From contig NZ_JAEMXM010000003.1 of assembly GCF_016482785.1 (NCBI RefSeq), positions 186,001-250,000 on the forward strand: a stretch of DNA of 64,000 bases, in the 5' to 3' direction. This stretch comes from Paenibacillus alkalitolerans (GTDB lineage Bacteria > Bacillota > Bacilli > Paenibacillales > YIM-B00363). The position numbers and the translations under genes were made by a program. Every line of letters starts with the position of its first letter. Within the stretch, counting starts at the first letter, position 1. Under the pieces are notes generated by a model. It was not told where the DNA came from. It did not search any database and worked only from the letters and a program-made list of their open reading frames with translations. Of this stretch, positions 1 to 9,379 are shown piece after piece.

Positions 1-1269
1 AAGCCTGTGAACGACGACGAATTTATCGGCTGCGTGTCGAACGCGATCGAATCGTTGAAGGATGAGTGGAGCGAATCGGACAAATACCATCAATTGCTTT
101 ATAGCCGCAAATCCGATTTCACCGTGCTGCGCGCCAACTTGTTGAACGAACTTCTTCTCGGCCGCCGGCTATCCTCCAAGACCATAAAGGATAAGCTGAA
201 TCAGTATGAAATTCCTTTAAAAATGGAAGAAGAAGCGGTGATGATGCTGATCCTGCACGGCAAGCATTTCGCCGCCATGGATCACCACTCGGTTTCTTTG
301 ATGGAGTTCGCTGTCGGTAATATCGCGGAAGAGGTGTTTACGGACGATTTTCATGTGTGGCACAGCAAAGCTCCCCACGACTGTCTCGTGTTGATCGCGC
401 AGGCCAAAGATCAGTTCATCCAGGAGCGCGTGCGGAAAGAGAAGCTGCAGGAGAATGTCCGCGAGCTGCAAAAGCATGTCGGCAACTATTTGAAAGGCGA
501 TATTTCCGTCATTATTACAAATTGGTTTCAGTTTCCGGACGAGCTCCCCTCGGCATACAGGTCCGGTTTGAGTTCCATGTTTGGAAACATGTTTGGGGAC
601 GAAGCGGTGGTTCCGGTGAAATCGATTGAAAGCTTATACAAGCCTCCGACGCTCATCCATCTGTTGGAATCGAAACAATGGGAGGCAGCCCGGCAAAAAA
701 TCAACGATGTATTGTCCGATATGGAGCAAACGGCATATTCGAGAGAACATTTATATGAAGTGCTGCTGTCGGTCACCAACGCGTTCATGTATATCGCTCA
801 CAAGCAGGGCCATTTCATCCATGAAATCGACCATGCCGGGATGGACTTTCTTATGGACCGGAGCATCATCCGTTCGCCGGATTCATTAAGGAACTGGGCC
901 CTTAGCATGTTGGACAAGCTGAAAACCGAGCTGTCCGCCAACGACGAGCATACGAGAAGCTATATTATCAAGCAGGTGCAAGAGATCGTTTCCAACGATC
1001 TTGGTCACGAAACATCCGTCAAGACGATTGCCGACCGCGTATACCTGCACCCCGTGTACTTGTCTAAAATTTATAAAGCGGCAACCGGGGAAAGCCTGGG
1101 CGATTATATCATTCGGATCCGAATGGAAAGAGCTTTATACTTGCTGAAAAACACCAACAAAAAAATTTACGAGATCACCTCCGAGCTCGGATACCAAAAT
1201 CCTCAATATTTTAGCAAAATGTTCAAAAAGCATTACGGGCTCACTCCTAACGAATTCCGGGACAACTAA
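1..1269 (+). CDS. YesN-type AraC-family response regulator, 5' end cut by window
   Basis: Cytoplasmic transcription regulator, probably the activator of the galactan operon that follows. The frame is open from base 1 and begins Lys-Pro-Val, which fits the conserved Lys-Pro near the end of a receiver domain; the phospho-acceptor part lies outside the window. A long linker follows, and the last ~105 residues form the AraC double helix-turn-helix (VKTIADRVYLHPVYLSKIYK, then a second helix pair ending in GLTPNEFRDN). An internal GTG at 7 is an artefact of the edge. In Paenibacillus such proteins pair with a two-TM histidine kinase, expected just upstream. Family assignment is firm; the target is inferred from position. 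Confidence 0.88.
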   Translation, partial: KPVNDDEFIGCVSNAIESLKDEWSESDKYHQLLYSRKSDFTVLRANLLNELLLGRRLSSKTIKDKLNQYEIPLKMEEEAVMMLILHGKHFAAMDHHSVSLMEFAVGNIAEEVFTDDFHVWHSKAPHDCLVLIAQAKDQFIQERVRKEKLQENVRELQKHVGNYLKGDISVIITNWFQFPDELPSAYRSGLSSMFGNMFGDEAVVPVKSIESLYKPPTLIHLLESKQWEAARQKINDVLSDMEQTAYSREHLYEVLLSVTNAFMYIAHKQGHFIHEIDHAGMDFLMDRSIIRSPDSLRNWALSMLDKLKTELSANDEHTRSYIIKQVQEIVSNDLGHETSVKTIADRVYLHPVYLSKIYKAATGESLGDYIIRIRMERALYLLKNTNKKIYEITSELGYQNPQYFSKMFKKHYGLTPNEFRDN

Positions 1270-1330
1270 GTGATTGCGAAAGGTGCAGAAATGTTCGATT
1301 AATGTCATAGGCCGCCGGTCCCATTCGTCC

Positions 1331-1336
1331 TATAAT
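1331..1336 (+). promoter_or_regulatory. Probable -10 box of the galactan operon
   Basis: A perfect TATAAT lies 38 bases before the binding-protein start. No TTGACA-like hexamer is found 16-18 bases upstream, which would fit a promoter needing the AraC-type activator encoded just upstream. No activator site was identified. Confidence 0.4.
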
Positions 1337-1374
1337 GAGCACGTAGACAAATTATTGGCGGGGGGTAATACGAT

Positions 1375-3081
1375 TTGAAAGCCTTGACTAGAAAAGGACT
1401 GCTGCTCGCGCTCAGTATGATTATGGTGTTGACCGTGCTTGCCGCGTGCTCCGGCAAGACGGCCGAATCCGGCGGCGAAGCTCCTTCGGGGGAGACGCAA
1501 GCGGGAACGGAGACGGAAACGGAAACGGCAGGCGGCGAATTAAAAGAGAAATACGACCCGCCGGTTACGATTACGACGGTTTGGGGCATCGACCCGGCGC
1601 TGAAATTCAAGAACGGCGAAACGATTGAAAACAACGTAGCGACCAAGTGGGCATCGGACACGTTCGGCATCAATATCAAGTCGCTGTGGTCCGTAACCGA
1701 CACGAACGGCGCGTTCGCGACGAAGATGAGGCTGTCGATGTCGTCGGTGCAAGAGATGCCGGATGTCGTCACGATCGGCGACGCGCAGCTGGCGCAAGAC
1801 TTGATCGACTCGGGCCTCTTTATGGAAGTCGGCCCGTTGTTCGACAAGTACGCGTCGGACAAGTGGAAAGCGGCGATGGACTTGGATCCGAACGTATGGA
1901 ATCCGTACATCCGCGACGGAAAGAAGATGGGTATTCCGGTATTGGATTACGCTTACAACCACGACTACTTGTTGTGGATCCGCCAGGACTGGCTGGACAA
2001 GCTCGGAATGCAGGCGCCGAAGACGCTTGACGAGCTGGAAGCGTTGATGGACGCGTTCAAAAACAAAAATCCGGACGGATTGGCTCCGGACAAAGTCGTT
2101 CCGCTGAGCATCGGCTTTAAGGACACGATGAATACTTGGATGGGCGATCCGTCTTGGGTGTTCGGCGCGTTCGGCACCATTCCGAACCAATGGAACTTGG
2201 GCGCCGACGGCAAATTGGAATACGGCTCGATCAATCCGGGCATGAAGCAAGGTTTGCAGAAATTGAACGAGTGGCACGGCAAAGGGTACATCCCGCAAGA
2301 GGCGGCGCTTTGGGACGCGAACAAGACGGCCGAACCGGCGGTCGCCGGCACGGCGGGCATTATCCCCGGTCCGTACTGGATGAGCGGCTGGCCGCTGCAG
2401 GACACGGCGAAGAATGTTGAGCATGCGGTATGGAAGCCGTACGCCATTCCGGCGGGTCCGGACGGAAAAGCGGGACGCCACGGAACGCATTTCACCAATG
2501 GCGTCACGTTGATCAACAAAAACATGAAAAATCCGGAAGCGCTGTTTACGTACCAAAACTACTTGTTTGAGAATATGGCGGATCCGCAGCCGGGCGGCCC
2601 GTTCGATCTCGGGTTGTTCAAGGGATACGATTACGATCTCGACGCGGACGGCAAACCGGTATACGGCGACAACGTTCCCGGCGGTTCCGTCAATGCGGTG
2701 CGCTACTTGTTGATCCGCGACGGCGCACGTATTCCCGATGCGCAGATGAAAGCGCTGATGAATTTGGCCGACGGCAAAGAGCCGGTAACGAAGCTGGAGA
2801 AAGAAGTGAAAAATAACTACGGTCCGGAAACTCCGGCCGCGGCGAAGGTCGTGCTTGAACAAGACGATATTTCGATGAAAAACTTGTTCACCGGTCCGCC
2901 TACGGAGACGATGAAGTCGAAGATGGATTACTTGAACAAGCTGGAAAACCAGACGTTCAATGAAATCATTTACGGCCAAAAGAACGCGGATGCATTCGAT
3001 CAGTTCGTTCAGACGTGGAAATCGTCCGGCGGCGAGCAAATTACGAATGAAGCGAATGAATGGTACGCGAATTTGAAATGA
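1375..3081 (+). CDS. Extracellular sugar-binding lipoprotein of ABC importer (galactan locus)
   Basis: Captures oligosaccharide outside the membrane and delivers it to the two permeases encoded next. It starts at TTG behind a G-rich Shine-Dalgarno (1361-1366). A signal peptide ends in a lipobox, with Cys25 (VLAAC) as the lipid-anchored residue, followed by a Gly/Glu/Thr-rich tether. Its 568 residues fit the large LplA-like binding proteins of Paenibacillus. No ATPase gene is present; these LplABC importers usually share an MsmX-type ATPase encoded elsewhere. The substrate (galacto-oligosaccharides) is inferred from the GH53 and GH42 genes in the same operon. Confidence 0.88.
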   Translation: MKALTRKGLLLALSMIMVLTVLAACSGKTAESGGEAPSGETQAGTETETETAGGELKEKYDPPVTITTVWGIDPALKFKNGETIENNVATKWASDTFGINIKSLWSVTDTNGAFATKMRLSMSSVQEMPDVVTIGDAQLAQDLIDSGLFMEVGPLFDKYASDKWKAAMDLDPNVWNPYIRDGKKMGIPVLDYAYNHDYLLWIRQDWLDKLGMQAPKTLDELEALMDAFKNKNPDGLAPDKVVPLSIGFKDTMNTWMGDPSWVFGAFGTIPNQWNLGADGKLEYGSINPGMKQGLQKLNEWHGKGYIPQEAALWDANKTAEPAVAGTAGIIPGPYWMSGWPLQDTAKNVEHAVWKPYAIPAGPDGKAGRHGTHFTNGVTLINKNMKNPEALFTYQNYLFENMADPQPGGPFDLGLFKGYDYDLDADGKPVYGDNVPGGSVNAVRYLLIRDGARIPDAQMKALMNLADGKEPVTKLEKEVKNNYGPETPAAAKVVLEQDDISMKNLFTGPPTETMKSKMDYLNKLENQTFNEIIYGQKNADAFDQFVQTWKSSGGEQITNEANEWYANLK

Positions 3082-3091
3082 TGATCCGATG

Positions 3092-3118
3092 GGAGCGGCC
3101 TGTACGTCAGGCCGCTCC
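3092..3118 (+). other. Perfect stem-loop between binding-protein and permease genes
   Basis: An 11-bp perfect GC-rich stem (GGAGCGGCCTG pairing with CAGGCCGCTCC) with a 5-base loop lies 10 bases after the binding-protein stop. No T-run follows, so it is more likely an mRNA-stabilising or partial-attenuation element that raises binding protein over permease than a full terminator. Confidence 0.6.
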
Positions 3119-3141
3119 TGCTACTACAGGGGGAACAGCGA

Positions 3142-4038
3142 ATGAGACAGTTGCGTAGAAATTGGCCTTTCCACCTTATGATATTGCCTTCCCTATTGTT
3201 TTTGGTTGTGTTCAATTATATCCCTATGGCGGGCATCGTCATGGCGTTTCAAGATTATAAGCCGTGGTTCGGCATTGCGGGCTCGGAATGGGTCGGATTC
3301 GACAATTTCCGATATTTATTTGAAAGGCAAGACAGCCTTCAGGTCATTATGAACACGCTGATCATCGCCGTATTGAAAATCGTGTTCAACCTGATCGTTC
3401 CCTTCACGTTCGCCATATTCTTGAATGAAGTCCGCAAGCGGTTTTTCAAAAGCTTCGTGCAGACGCTGGTATATTTGCCGCACTTTCTTTCGTGGGTCAT
3501 CCTCGGCGGAATATTGTTGAACATTCTCTCGACCGACGGCGGCTTCGTCAACCGGGTATTGGTGTCGCTGTTCGGAATCGAGCCGATCTTCTTCTTGGGC
3601 GACGGCGATTGGTTCCGGTTCACGGTCGTCGTATCGGATATATGGAAGGAGTTCGGATACGGCGCTATCGTATTTTTGGCGGCGCTCGCCAATGTGAACC
3701 CTTCGTTGTACGAAGCGGCGGAGGTGGACGGCGCGAGCCGGTTGAAGCAGACGCTTCACATCACCGTTCCGTCCATGATTCCGATAGCGGTCGTCGTCGG
3801 CACTTTGTCTTTGGGGAACATTTTGAATGCGGGCTTCGACCAGATTTTCAACTTGTATAACCCTCTCGTGTACCAGAAAGGCGACATCATCGACACGTTC
3901 GTGTACCGTACCGCGATACTCAACGGGGAAATGGGCTTCGGTACGGCGATCGGCCTCTTTAAATCGGTGATCGGCATGATACTGATCGTCATCTCGTACA
4001 GGTTCGCATACAAGCTGGCGAACTATCGGATTTTCTAA
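3142..4038 (+). CDS. ABC sugar importer permease, LplB type
   Basis: Inner-membrane subunit of the oligosaccharide importer with about six hydrophobic segments. The cytoplasmic EAA loop that contacts the ATPase is at residues 191-200 (EAAEVDGASR). At 298 residues it has the usual LplB/YteP length. ATG follows a GGGGGA ribosome site. The second permease starts 18 bases downstream, and the stem-loop at 3092-3118 separates it from the binding-protein gene. Substrate is inferred from the operon. Confidence 0.9.
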   Translation: MRQLRRNWPFHLMILPSLLFLVVFNYIPMAGIVMAFQDYKPWFGIAGSEWVGFDNFRYLFERQDSLQVIMNTLIIAVLKIVFNLIVPFTFAIFLNEVRKRFFKSFVQTLVYLPHFLSWVILGGILLNILSTDGGFVNRVLVSLFGIEPIFFLGDGDWFRFTVVVSDIWKEFGYGAIVFLAALANVNPSLYEAAEVDGASRLKQTLHITVPSMIPIAVVVGTLSLGNILNAGFDQIFNLYNPLVYQKGDIIDTFVYRTAILNGEMGFGTAIGLFKSVIGMILIVISYRFAYKLANYRIF

Positions 4039-4056
4039 AGAAAGGAGAGGGATTCG

Positions 4057-4935
4057 ATGTATCACAAGACATTGTCCTACCGTGTGTTCACCGTGTTCAA
4101 TACATGCTCTTTGTTAGCGTTGTCGCTGATCTGCATCATTCCGCTGCTCCACGTGCTGGCCGTCTCGTTAAGCGCCAAATCGGCGGCGGATGCGAACCTG
4201 GTCGCGCTATGGCCGGTGAACTTCACGCTGGAAGCTTACAACAAGACCATCTCGAACCCGATCTTCTTGAATTCGATATGGGTATCGGTCAAGCGGACGG
4301 TGCTGGGTACGGGTCTTACGCTGCTGTTGGCGTTTCTCGCCGCTTATCCGTTATCTAAAGAAGAGTCGGCGTTCAAGGGAAGAACGGTTTACGCTTGGAT
4401 ATTCGTATTTACGATGATTTTTAACGGAGGCCTTGTTCCGTTCTACACGGTCATCCGGGAGCTTGGTCTCGTCGATAATTTCTGGGTGCTGGTGCTGCCG
4501 GGGGCGGTCAACGTCTGGTTAACGATCCTGCTGTTGAATTTCTTTCGCGGGGTGCCGAAGGAGCTTGAGGAAGCGGCGCTGATTGACGGCGCCGGCCACT
4601 TGCGGACGCTGTTCAGCATATATCTTCCCGTGTCGCTGCCGGCAATCGCCACGCTGGCGCTGTTCAGCATGGTGTTCCATTGGAACTCTTGGTTCGACGG
4701 ACTTCTGTATTTGAGCAAGCCGCAGGATTATCCGTTGGCTACGTATTTGCAGACCGTAATTATCGCGAAGGACATGAGCTCGATGAGCATCAATCCGCAG
4801 GAGATGGAGCTGCTTTCGCAGAAAACGATTAACGCGGCGCAAATTTTCATCGGGGCGCTGCCGATATTGCTCGTATATCCGTTCTTGCAAAAGTTTTTCG
4901 TCAAAGGCTTGGTGCTCGGTTCGGTGAAAGAGTGA
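4057..4935 (+). CDS. ABC sugar importer permease, LplC type
   Basis: Partner of the preceding permease in the heterodimeric membrane channel. It is 292 residues with six predicted membrane segments and an EAA motif at residues 171-180 (EEAALIDGAG). The Shine-Dalgarno is AAAGGAGAGG. The C-terminus (FFVKGLVLGSVKE) is typical of LplC/YtcP proteins. It is followed after 30 bases by the GH53 gene, so uptake and hydrolysis are probably co-transcribed. Confidence 0.9.
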   Translation: MYHKTLSYRVFTVFNTCSLLALSLICIIPLLHVLAVSLSAKSAADANLVALWPVNFTLEAYNKTISNPIFLNSIWVSVKRTVLGTGLTLLLAFLAAYPLSKEESAFKGRTVYAWIFVFTMIFNGGLVPFYTVIRELGLVDNFWVLVLPGAVNVWLTILLLNFFRGVPKELEEAALIDGAGHLRTLFSIYLPVSLPAIATLALFSMVFHWNSWFDGLLYLSKPQDYPLATYLQTVIIAKDMSSMSINPQEMELLSQKTINAAQIFIGALPILLVYPFLQKFFVKGLVLGSVKE

Positions 4936-4965
4936 TTGTTGCGTGGAGAAGGGAGTGGGGTTTAG

Positions 4966-6000
4966 ATGGCATTTTTCAAAGGGATGGACGTATCGTTCCT
5001 CGATGAAATAGAGCAGACGAGCGGCGCCGTGTTTTCCGATGGCGGTGGGCAGGCCGACTGCTTGGAAATTATGAAGCGAAACGGAGTGAACTCGATCCGG
5101 CTGCGGATTTGGAACGAGCCTCCCCGCATGTTCTGCAATTTGGACCGAACGGTCGCGATGGCGAAGCGCATCAAGGCGCACGGCTTTCATTTCCTGCTCG
5201 ATTTTCATTATTCGGATATGTGGGCCGATCCCGGTAAGCAGAACAAACCTCGCGCTTGGGAGAATCTCGGTTTCGAGGAATTGAAGGATGCGGTTTATAA
5301 GTATACCGGGCAGGTCATGACCGCGTTGAAAGAGGCGGACGCGCAGCCGGATATGGTGCAGATCGGCAACGAGATTACTCCCGGCATGCTGTGGAACGAC
5401 GGCAAGGTGGACGGCGAATTCGATACGGACGGGCAGTGGGGGAAATTGTCCGCGCTTGTGAAGTCCGGCATTGAGGCGGCGAAAGCGGTGCATCCGGATG
5501 TTAATATTATGATCCATATCGACCGGGGCGGAGACAATGCGTCGAGCGTGAAGTTTTACGACCAATTTGAGCGGCTCGGTGTGGATTTCGACACGATCGG
5601 TCTCTCTTTCTATCCGTGGTGGCACGGGACGCTGGAAGACTTGCGGATGAATCTGGCGGACTTGGCAATCCGGTACGGGAAAGATATTATCGTAGTAGAA
5701 ACCGCTTACCCTTGGACGATCGAGCCGAAGGAAGGCTTGGGCTTTATCGTTGCCGCCGAAGATCAGCTGCATGCGGGCTATCCGGCTACTGTGGAGGGAC
5801 AAGCGAACTACTTGAGAGATTTTATTGCCGTCGTTCAAGAGACGCCGGAAGGGAGAGGGATCGGTTTCCATTGGTGGGAGCCGTGTTGGGTTCCGGCGAA
5901 AGAGGATTGGTCGGTAGGGCATGCCAATAACTGGTCCAATCTCACGCTGTTTGATTTTGAAGGGCGAAAACTGAAATCGCTAGAGGCACTTAAGGAGTAA
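4966..6000 (+). CDS. ganB: GH53 endo-beta-1,4-galactanase, apparently cytoplasmic
   Basis: Cleaves beta-1,4-galactan or its oligomers, as in arabinogalactan I side chains of pectin. The N-terminus (FKGMDVSFLDEIEQ) is the GH53 signature. The expected acid/base Glu is E136 in GNEITPGMLW and the nucleophile Glu is E245 in VVETAYPW. No signal peptide is visible, unlike Bacillus GanB, which is secreted; this enzyme would work on imported oligosaccharides together with the GH42 enzyme encoded 17 bases downstream. At 344 residues it is a bare catalytic domain. Exact preference (galactan or arabinogalactan oligomers) is not readable from sequence. Confidence 0.9.
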   Translation: MAFFKGMDVSFLDEIEQTSGAVFSDGGGQADCLEIMKRNGVNSIRLRIWNEPPRMFCNLDRTVAMAKRIKAHGFHFLLDFHYSDMWADPGKQNKPRAWENLGFEELKDAVYKYTGQVMTALKEADAQPDMVQIGNEITPGMLWNDGKVDGEFDTDGQWGKLSALVKSGIEAAKAVHPDVNIMIHIDRGGDNASSVKFYDQFERLGVDFDTIGLSFYPWWHGTLEDLRMNLADLAIRYGKDIIVVETAYPWTIEPKEGLGFIVAAEDQLHAGYPATVEGQANYLRDFIAVVQETPEGRGIGFHWWEPCWVPAKEDWSVGHANNWSNLTLFDFEGRKLKSLEALKE

Positions 6001-6017
6001 AAGGGGAGCAGCATACT

Positions 6018-8093
6018 ATGACAGTGAAACGTTATCCGCCGATCAGCGGCAAACTGCCTGTATTTATGCACGGCGCGGACTATAACCCGGATCAATGGCA
6101 GCACAGACCGGATGTGCTGGAGGAAGATATCCGGCTCATGAAGCTGGCCAAGACGAACGTCATGGCGGTCGGCATATTTGCATGGGCGGCGCTCGAGCCG
6201 GAAGAAGGCGTGTTTACGTTCGATTGGCTGGATCGGACGCTTGACCGGTTTGCGGCGAACGGGCTTTATGCGTGGCTCGCGACTCCAAGCGGCGCAAGGC
6301 CGGCTTGGATGTCGGAGAAGTATCCGGAGGTGCTTCGCGTCGGCGCGAACCGCGTCCGCAATTTGCACGGCGCAAGGCACAACCATTGCTATACATCGCC
6401 GGTATACCGCGAGAAGACGGCGGTCATGAACGGCAAGCTGGCCGAACGATACGCGCATCATCCCGCGGTTGTCGGCTGGCACATCTCCAACGAATACGGC
6501 GGAGAATGCCATTGCCCGTACTGCCAGGACGCGTTCCGCGATTGGCTGAAGCGGAAATACGGCACTTTGGACGCGCTGAATCACGCTTGGTGGGCGGCGT
6601 TCTGGAGCCATACGTATACGTCCTGGGAGCAAATCGAATCCCCGGCTCCGCACGGCGAGAAGATGGTGCACGCGATGAATTTGGATTGGAGACGGTTCGT
6701 CACCGATCAGACGGTCGACTTCTGCCGCCACGAAATCGCCCCGCTGAGAGCAGCGAATCCGGAACTCCCGGTTACGACGAATATGATGGATTTGTTCGAT
6801 GGGCTTGATTATAGGCGGTTCGCCGATGTAGTGGATGTCGTGTCTTGGGACGCGTATCCGATGTGGCATGATGCGGGTGGTGAAGGCGAGGGGAAGACGG
6901 CGGCATGGTTCTCGTTCAATCATGATTTGTTCCGCTCGTTGAAAGGCGGGCAGCCTTTCATGCTGATGGAGAGCACGCCCAGCTTGACGAACTGGCAGGC
7001 GGTGAGCAAGCTGAAGCGGCCGGGAATGCACAAGCTTTCTTCTTTACACGCCGTGGCCCACGGGTCCGATACGGTACAATATTTTCAATGGCGCAAGAGC
7101 CGCGGCTCGAGCGAGAAGTTCCACGGCGCGGTCGTCGACCATGCCGGCCATGAGCATACGCGGGTGTTTCGGGACGTAACGGAAGTCGGGGACACGTTGG
7201 AACGGTTGCGCGACGTGTTGGGTACGTCGGTGGATGCGCAAGTCGCGATCATATTCGACTGGGACAACCGCTGGGCGGTGAAAGACGCGCAAGGGCCGCG
7301 CAACATGGGCGTACATTTCGAGGATACCGTTGTGCAGCATTACAAAGCGTTCTGGGAACTCGGCGTTCCGGTGGATGTTATCGGTCGGCATGATGATTTG
7401 TCGAAATATAAGCTGCTGGTCGCGCCCATGATGTACATGGTGGATGAGGCGGCGGGGAAGCGGATCGAGCAATTTGTCGGCGGAGGCGGAACGTTCGTAA
7501 CAACATATTGGTCCGGCATTGTCGACGAGAACGACTTATGCCATCTCGCTGGTTTCCCGGGGCCGCTTCGCAAGACGCTCGGCATCTGGTCAGAAGAGAT
7601 CGACGGGCTGCACGATCATGACAAGAACGGTTTGGTATTCTTGGATGGGAATGCGCTCGGGTTAACCGGCGAGTTCGCGTCGCATGAGCTTTGCGACTTG
7701 ATTCATCTTGAAGGGGCGGAAGCTCTGGCCGTTTATGCGGACGATTTCTACGCAGGCCGGCCCGCGCTGACCGTTCATTCGTTCGGGAGAGGGAAGGCGT
7801 ACTATCTTACGACGAGAGCGAAAGAGCCGTTCTATGATTTGTTTTACAAGAGGCTTGTCGCGGAAGCGGGTATCAAGCGGGCGGTGGACGCGGATCTGCC
7901 TGCGGGCGTAACGGCTCAAGTGCGCACGGACGGAACGAACGATTATGTGTTCTGGCTGAACTTCAGCGGCAAAGAACAGAAGATTGCGCTGGATAATCTT
8001 CGGTACACCGATATGGAATCCGGCGAGGCCGTCGGCCCGGAAGTGACGATTCCGCTGCACGGGGTCCGGATTTTGAGACGGACGGCGTTATGA
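6018..8093 (+). CDS. ganA: GH42 beta-galactosidase
   Basis: Hydrolyses terminal beta-galactosides, probably the galacto-oligosaccharides made by the adjacent GH53 enzyme. The TIM barrel carries acid/base E159 (HISNEYGG) and nucleophile E318 (MLMESTPS). Cys124, 164, 166 and 169 (ECHCPYC) match the zinc cluster of GH42 enzymes. A trimerisation domain and a small beta C-terminal domain follow, in a usual length of 691 residues. No signal peptide. It is the last gene of the operon, ending before a hairpin at 8118-8175. Confidence 0.93.
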   Translation: MTVKRYPPISGKLPVFMHGADYNPDQWQHRPDVLEEDIRLMKLAKTNVMAVGIFAWAALEPEEGVFTFDWLDRTLDRFAANGLYAWLATPSGARPAWMSEKYPEVLRVGANRVRNLHGARHNHCYTSPVYREKTAVMNGKLAERYAHHPAVVGWHISNEYGGECHCPYCQDAFRDWLKRKYGTLDALNHAWWAAFWSHTYTSWEQIESPAPHGEKMVHAMNLDWRRFVTDQTVDFCRHEIAPLRAANPELPVTTNMMDLFDGLDYRRFADVVDVVSWDAYPMWHDAGGEGEGKTAAWFSFNHDLFRSLKGGQPFMLMESTPSLTNWQAVSKLKRPGMHKLSSLHAVAHGSDTVQYFQWRKSRGSSEKFHGAVVDHAGHEHTRVFRDVTEVGDTLERLRDVLGTSVDAQVAIIFDWDNRWAVKDAQGPRNMGVHFEDTVVQHYKAFWELGVPVDVIGRHDDLSKYKLLVAPMMYMVDEAAGKRIEQFVGGGGTFVTTYWSGIVDENDLCHLAGFPGPLRKTLGIWSEEIDGLHDHDKNGLVFLDGNALGLTGEFASHELCDLIHLEGAEALAVYADDFYAGRPALTVHSFGRGKAYYLTTRAKEPFYDLFYKRLVAEAGIKRAVDADLPAGVTAQVRTDGTNDYVFWLNFSGKEQKIALDNLRYTDMESGEAVGPEVTIPLHGVRILRRTAL

Positions 8094-8117
8094 TGCTGCG
8101 CTTCAACTGAAAAAAAG

Positions 8118-8175
8118 AAGGCTGTCGATTACATTCATTACGGTAGAAGTGTGAATGGTTCGAGAGCCTTTTTTG
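8118..8175 (+). terminator. Terminator of the galactan operon
   Basis: AAGGCTGTCGA pairs with TCGAGAGCCTT across a ~30-base loop with one mismatch, followed by a T-run. It lies 25 bases after the ganA stop. The large loop makes it imperfect, but position and T-run fit. Confidence 0.65.
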
Positions 8176-8202
8176 TTGATCAATCCCGCCGTGACATCCG
8201 TT

Positions 8203-8380
8203 TCGAACTCCTTTATGAGCACTATACCTATGGTTCAGATAAACCGATTGAGCGATTTGCTATGACCTCTATTTCGACTCCTCTTTGCAGGTCCTATCCC
8301 TATGTTCCAAATAAAGCACCGTGATTTCCCTCCAATAGTAACACTCTTGCGGGCACTATCCCTGACGTTCAGAAAATGGC
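8203..8380. repeat. Three degenerate direct repeats (~40 bp)
   Basis: Three same-strand copies of a motif close to CACTATCCCTATGTTCAGAT begin near 8219, 8291 and 8353, with the CTAT core at 8222, 8294 and 8356 (spacing 72 and 62). The preceding TCGAACTCC / TCGACTCCT is also shared by the first two. No coding potential was seen. One of several motif arrays confined to gene-free DNA in this window. Confidence 0.5.
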
Positions 8381-8661
8381 AAAGGCCGCGGCCGAGATGC
8401 AGGAAGTGTGAAAAAATAACAGGATCTAGGTTCTCTCCGCATGGAAGACAATGCCAAACTAATGTTCGCATCATAACATATGTTAGGGATAAATTTACAA
8501 CTTATGAGCTACGGGGAGAGTGTGCGCAAGAGGATACGAAACGTGAAGTCGGAACCGCTGCATTCGACGGATGGCGTGTGAAGGGTGGTTAGGTAAATGT
8601 ACAGCGGTAAAAGATGACGCTCTGCATTCGGGATGGCTAAGCATGCTGACGCAGCCGCCTA
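8381..8661. other. Gene-free stretch, nothing recognised
   Basis: Between the repeats and the 3' end of the hydroxylase gene no ORF with a ribosome site, RNA motif or strong hairpin was found. A 25-codon ORF near 8503 has no Shine-Dalgarno and is not called. Confidence 0.4.
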
Positions 8662-9246
8662 TCATCCTTGAACTGACTTAGACGTAGTCTCCTCCGATTT
8701 TGAAGCGGAGTCGCTTCTGAACAACATATCGAGAAAAGGATTCGAAACCCCATACCAACCGTCCGGATTCTTTGAATGGTGGCGAAGGTGCCATTTGCGC
8801 ATGAATTTCCCCCAAGGAGTTAACGGTTTGACCGGGCTGTGCGCGGCGTAATGCTGCCACTGGTAAAACATCTGGCATACGCTCGCCCCAAAGACGACAG
8901 CCGAAGCCGTATATGCGTCTTGCGCGGCAACATAACTAACCCCGAACAGGATTGCATAACCGGCCAAGTCATACCGGACGGGACCGAACAAATATTTAGC
9001 GTCGTTGGGATAACGGTGATGCAAAATATGCCCTTCATAAGCGGAAGGCCAAACACCGGGAAACTCATGCAGCAGGAAGCGGTGGACGATATATTCAAGA
9101 GTCAAGAAAATTGAACCGCCCACGATGGCGCCGATCCATACGGAAGCTGTCGAGATCGAGCCGTACATACCGCAAAAGCTTACAAGCATGACAAAAGCCA
9201 GGAAAACAATTAAACGATGCCCAAAAAAATGTCGAACCCGGCCCAT
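8662..9246 (-). CDS. Fatty acid hydroxylase superfamily membrane protein
   Basis: Probable di-iron, membrane-bound hydroxylase or desaturase of the sterol desaturase/fatty acid hydroxylase superfamily. From the chosen start, the His clusters are H55 and H60 (HRFLLH), H73/H76/H77 (HILHH), H132/H136 (HYAAH) and H153/H156/H157 (HLRHH), between about four hydrophobic segments. Start chosen at 9246 because GAGGTGGGG lies just before this ATG; an ATG 21 bases further upstream lacks such a site. It is divergent from the molybdopterin oxidoreductase gene. The substrate is unknown; carotenoid or fatty acid hydroxylation are both possible. Confidence 0.8.
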   Translation of the reverse strand: MGRVRHFFGHRLIVFLAFVMLVSFCGMYGSISTASVWIGAIVGGSIFLTLEYIVHRFLLHEFPGVWPSAYEGHILHHRYPNDAKYLFGPVRYDLAGYAILFGVSYVAAQDAYTASAVVFGASVCQMFYQWQHYAAHSPVKPLTPWGKFMRKWHLRHHSKNPDGWYGVSNPFLDMLFRSDSASKSEETTSKSVQG

Positions 9247-9379
9247 TATTCCCCACCTCATAAACATTAAAGATCGCTCATATTTAATGGTATGAAATGT
9301 AAGTCGCTTTGTCGAGAAAAAAATGAGCTGTTAGTTGGATTTTTTTAGTAGAATAGATGTAGAAGGAGGCGGCTTGCCA

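Noticed and set aside
1540-3039. 499-residue antisense frame over the galactan binding-protein gene
   Set aside because: Arg/Val/His-rich shadow of a GC-rich gene, with no start signal or domain; the plus strand has a clear lipoprotein.
4519-5922. 467-residue antisense frame over permease and GH53 genes
   Set aside because: Crosses two well-supported plus-strand genes and has shadow composition.
8302-8592. 96-residue frame after the galactan operon
   Set aside because: Crosses the degenerate repeats, has no ribosome site and random composition.
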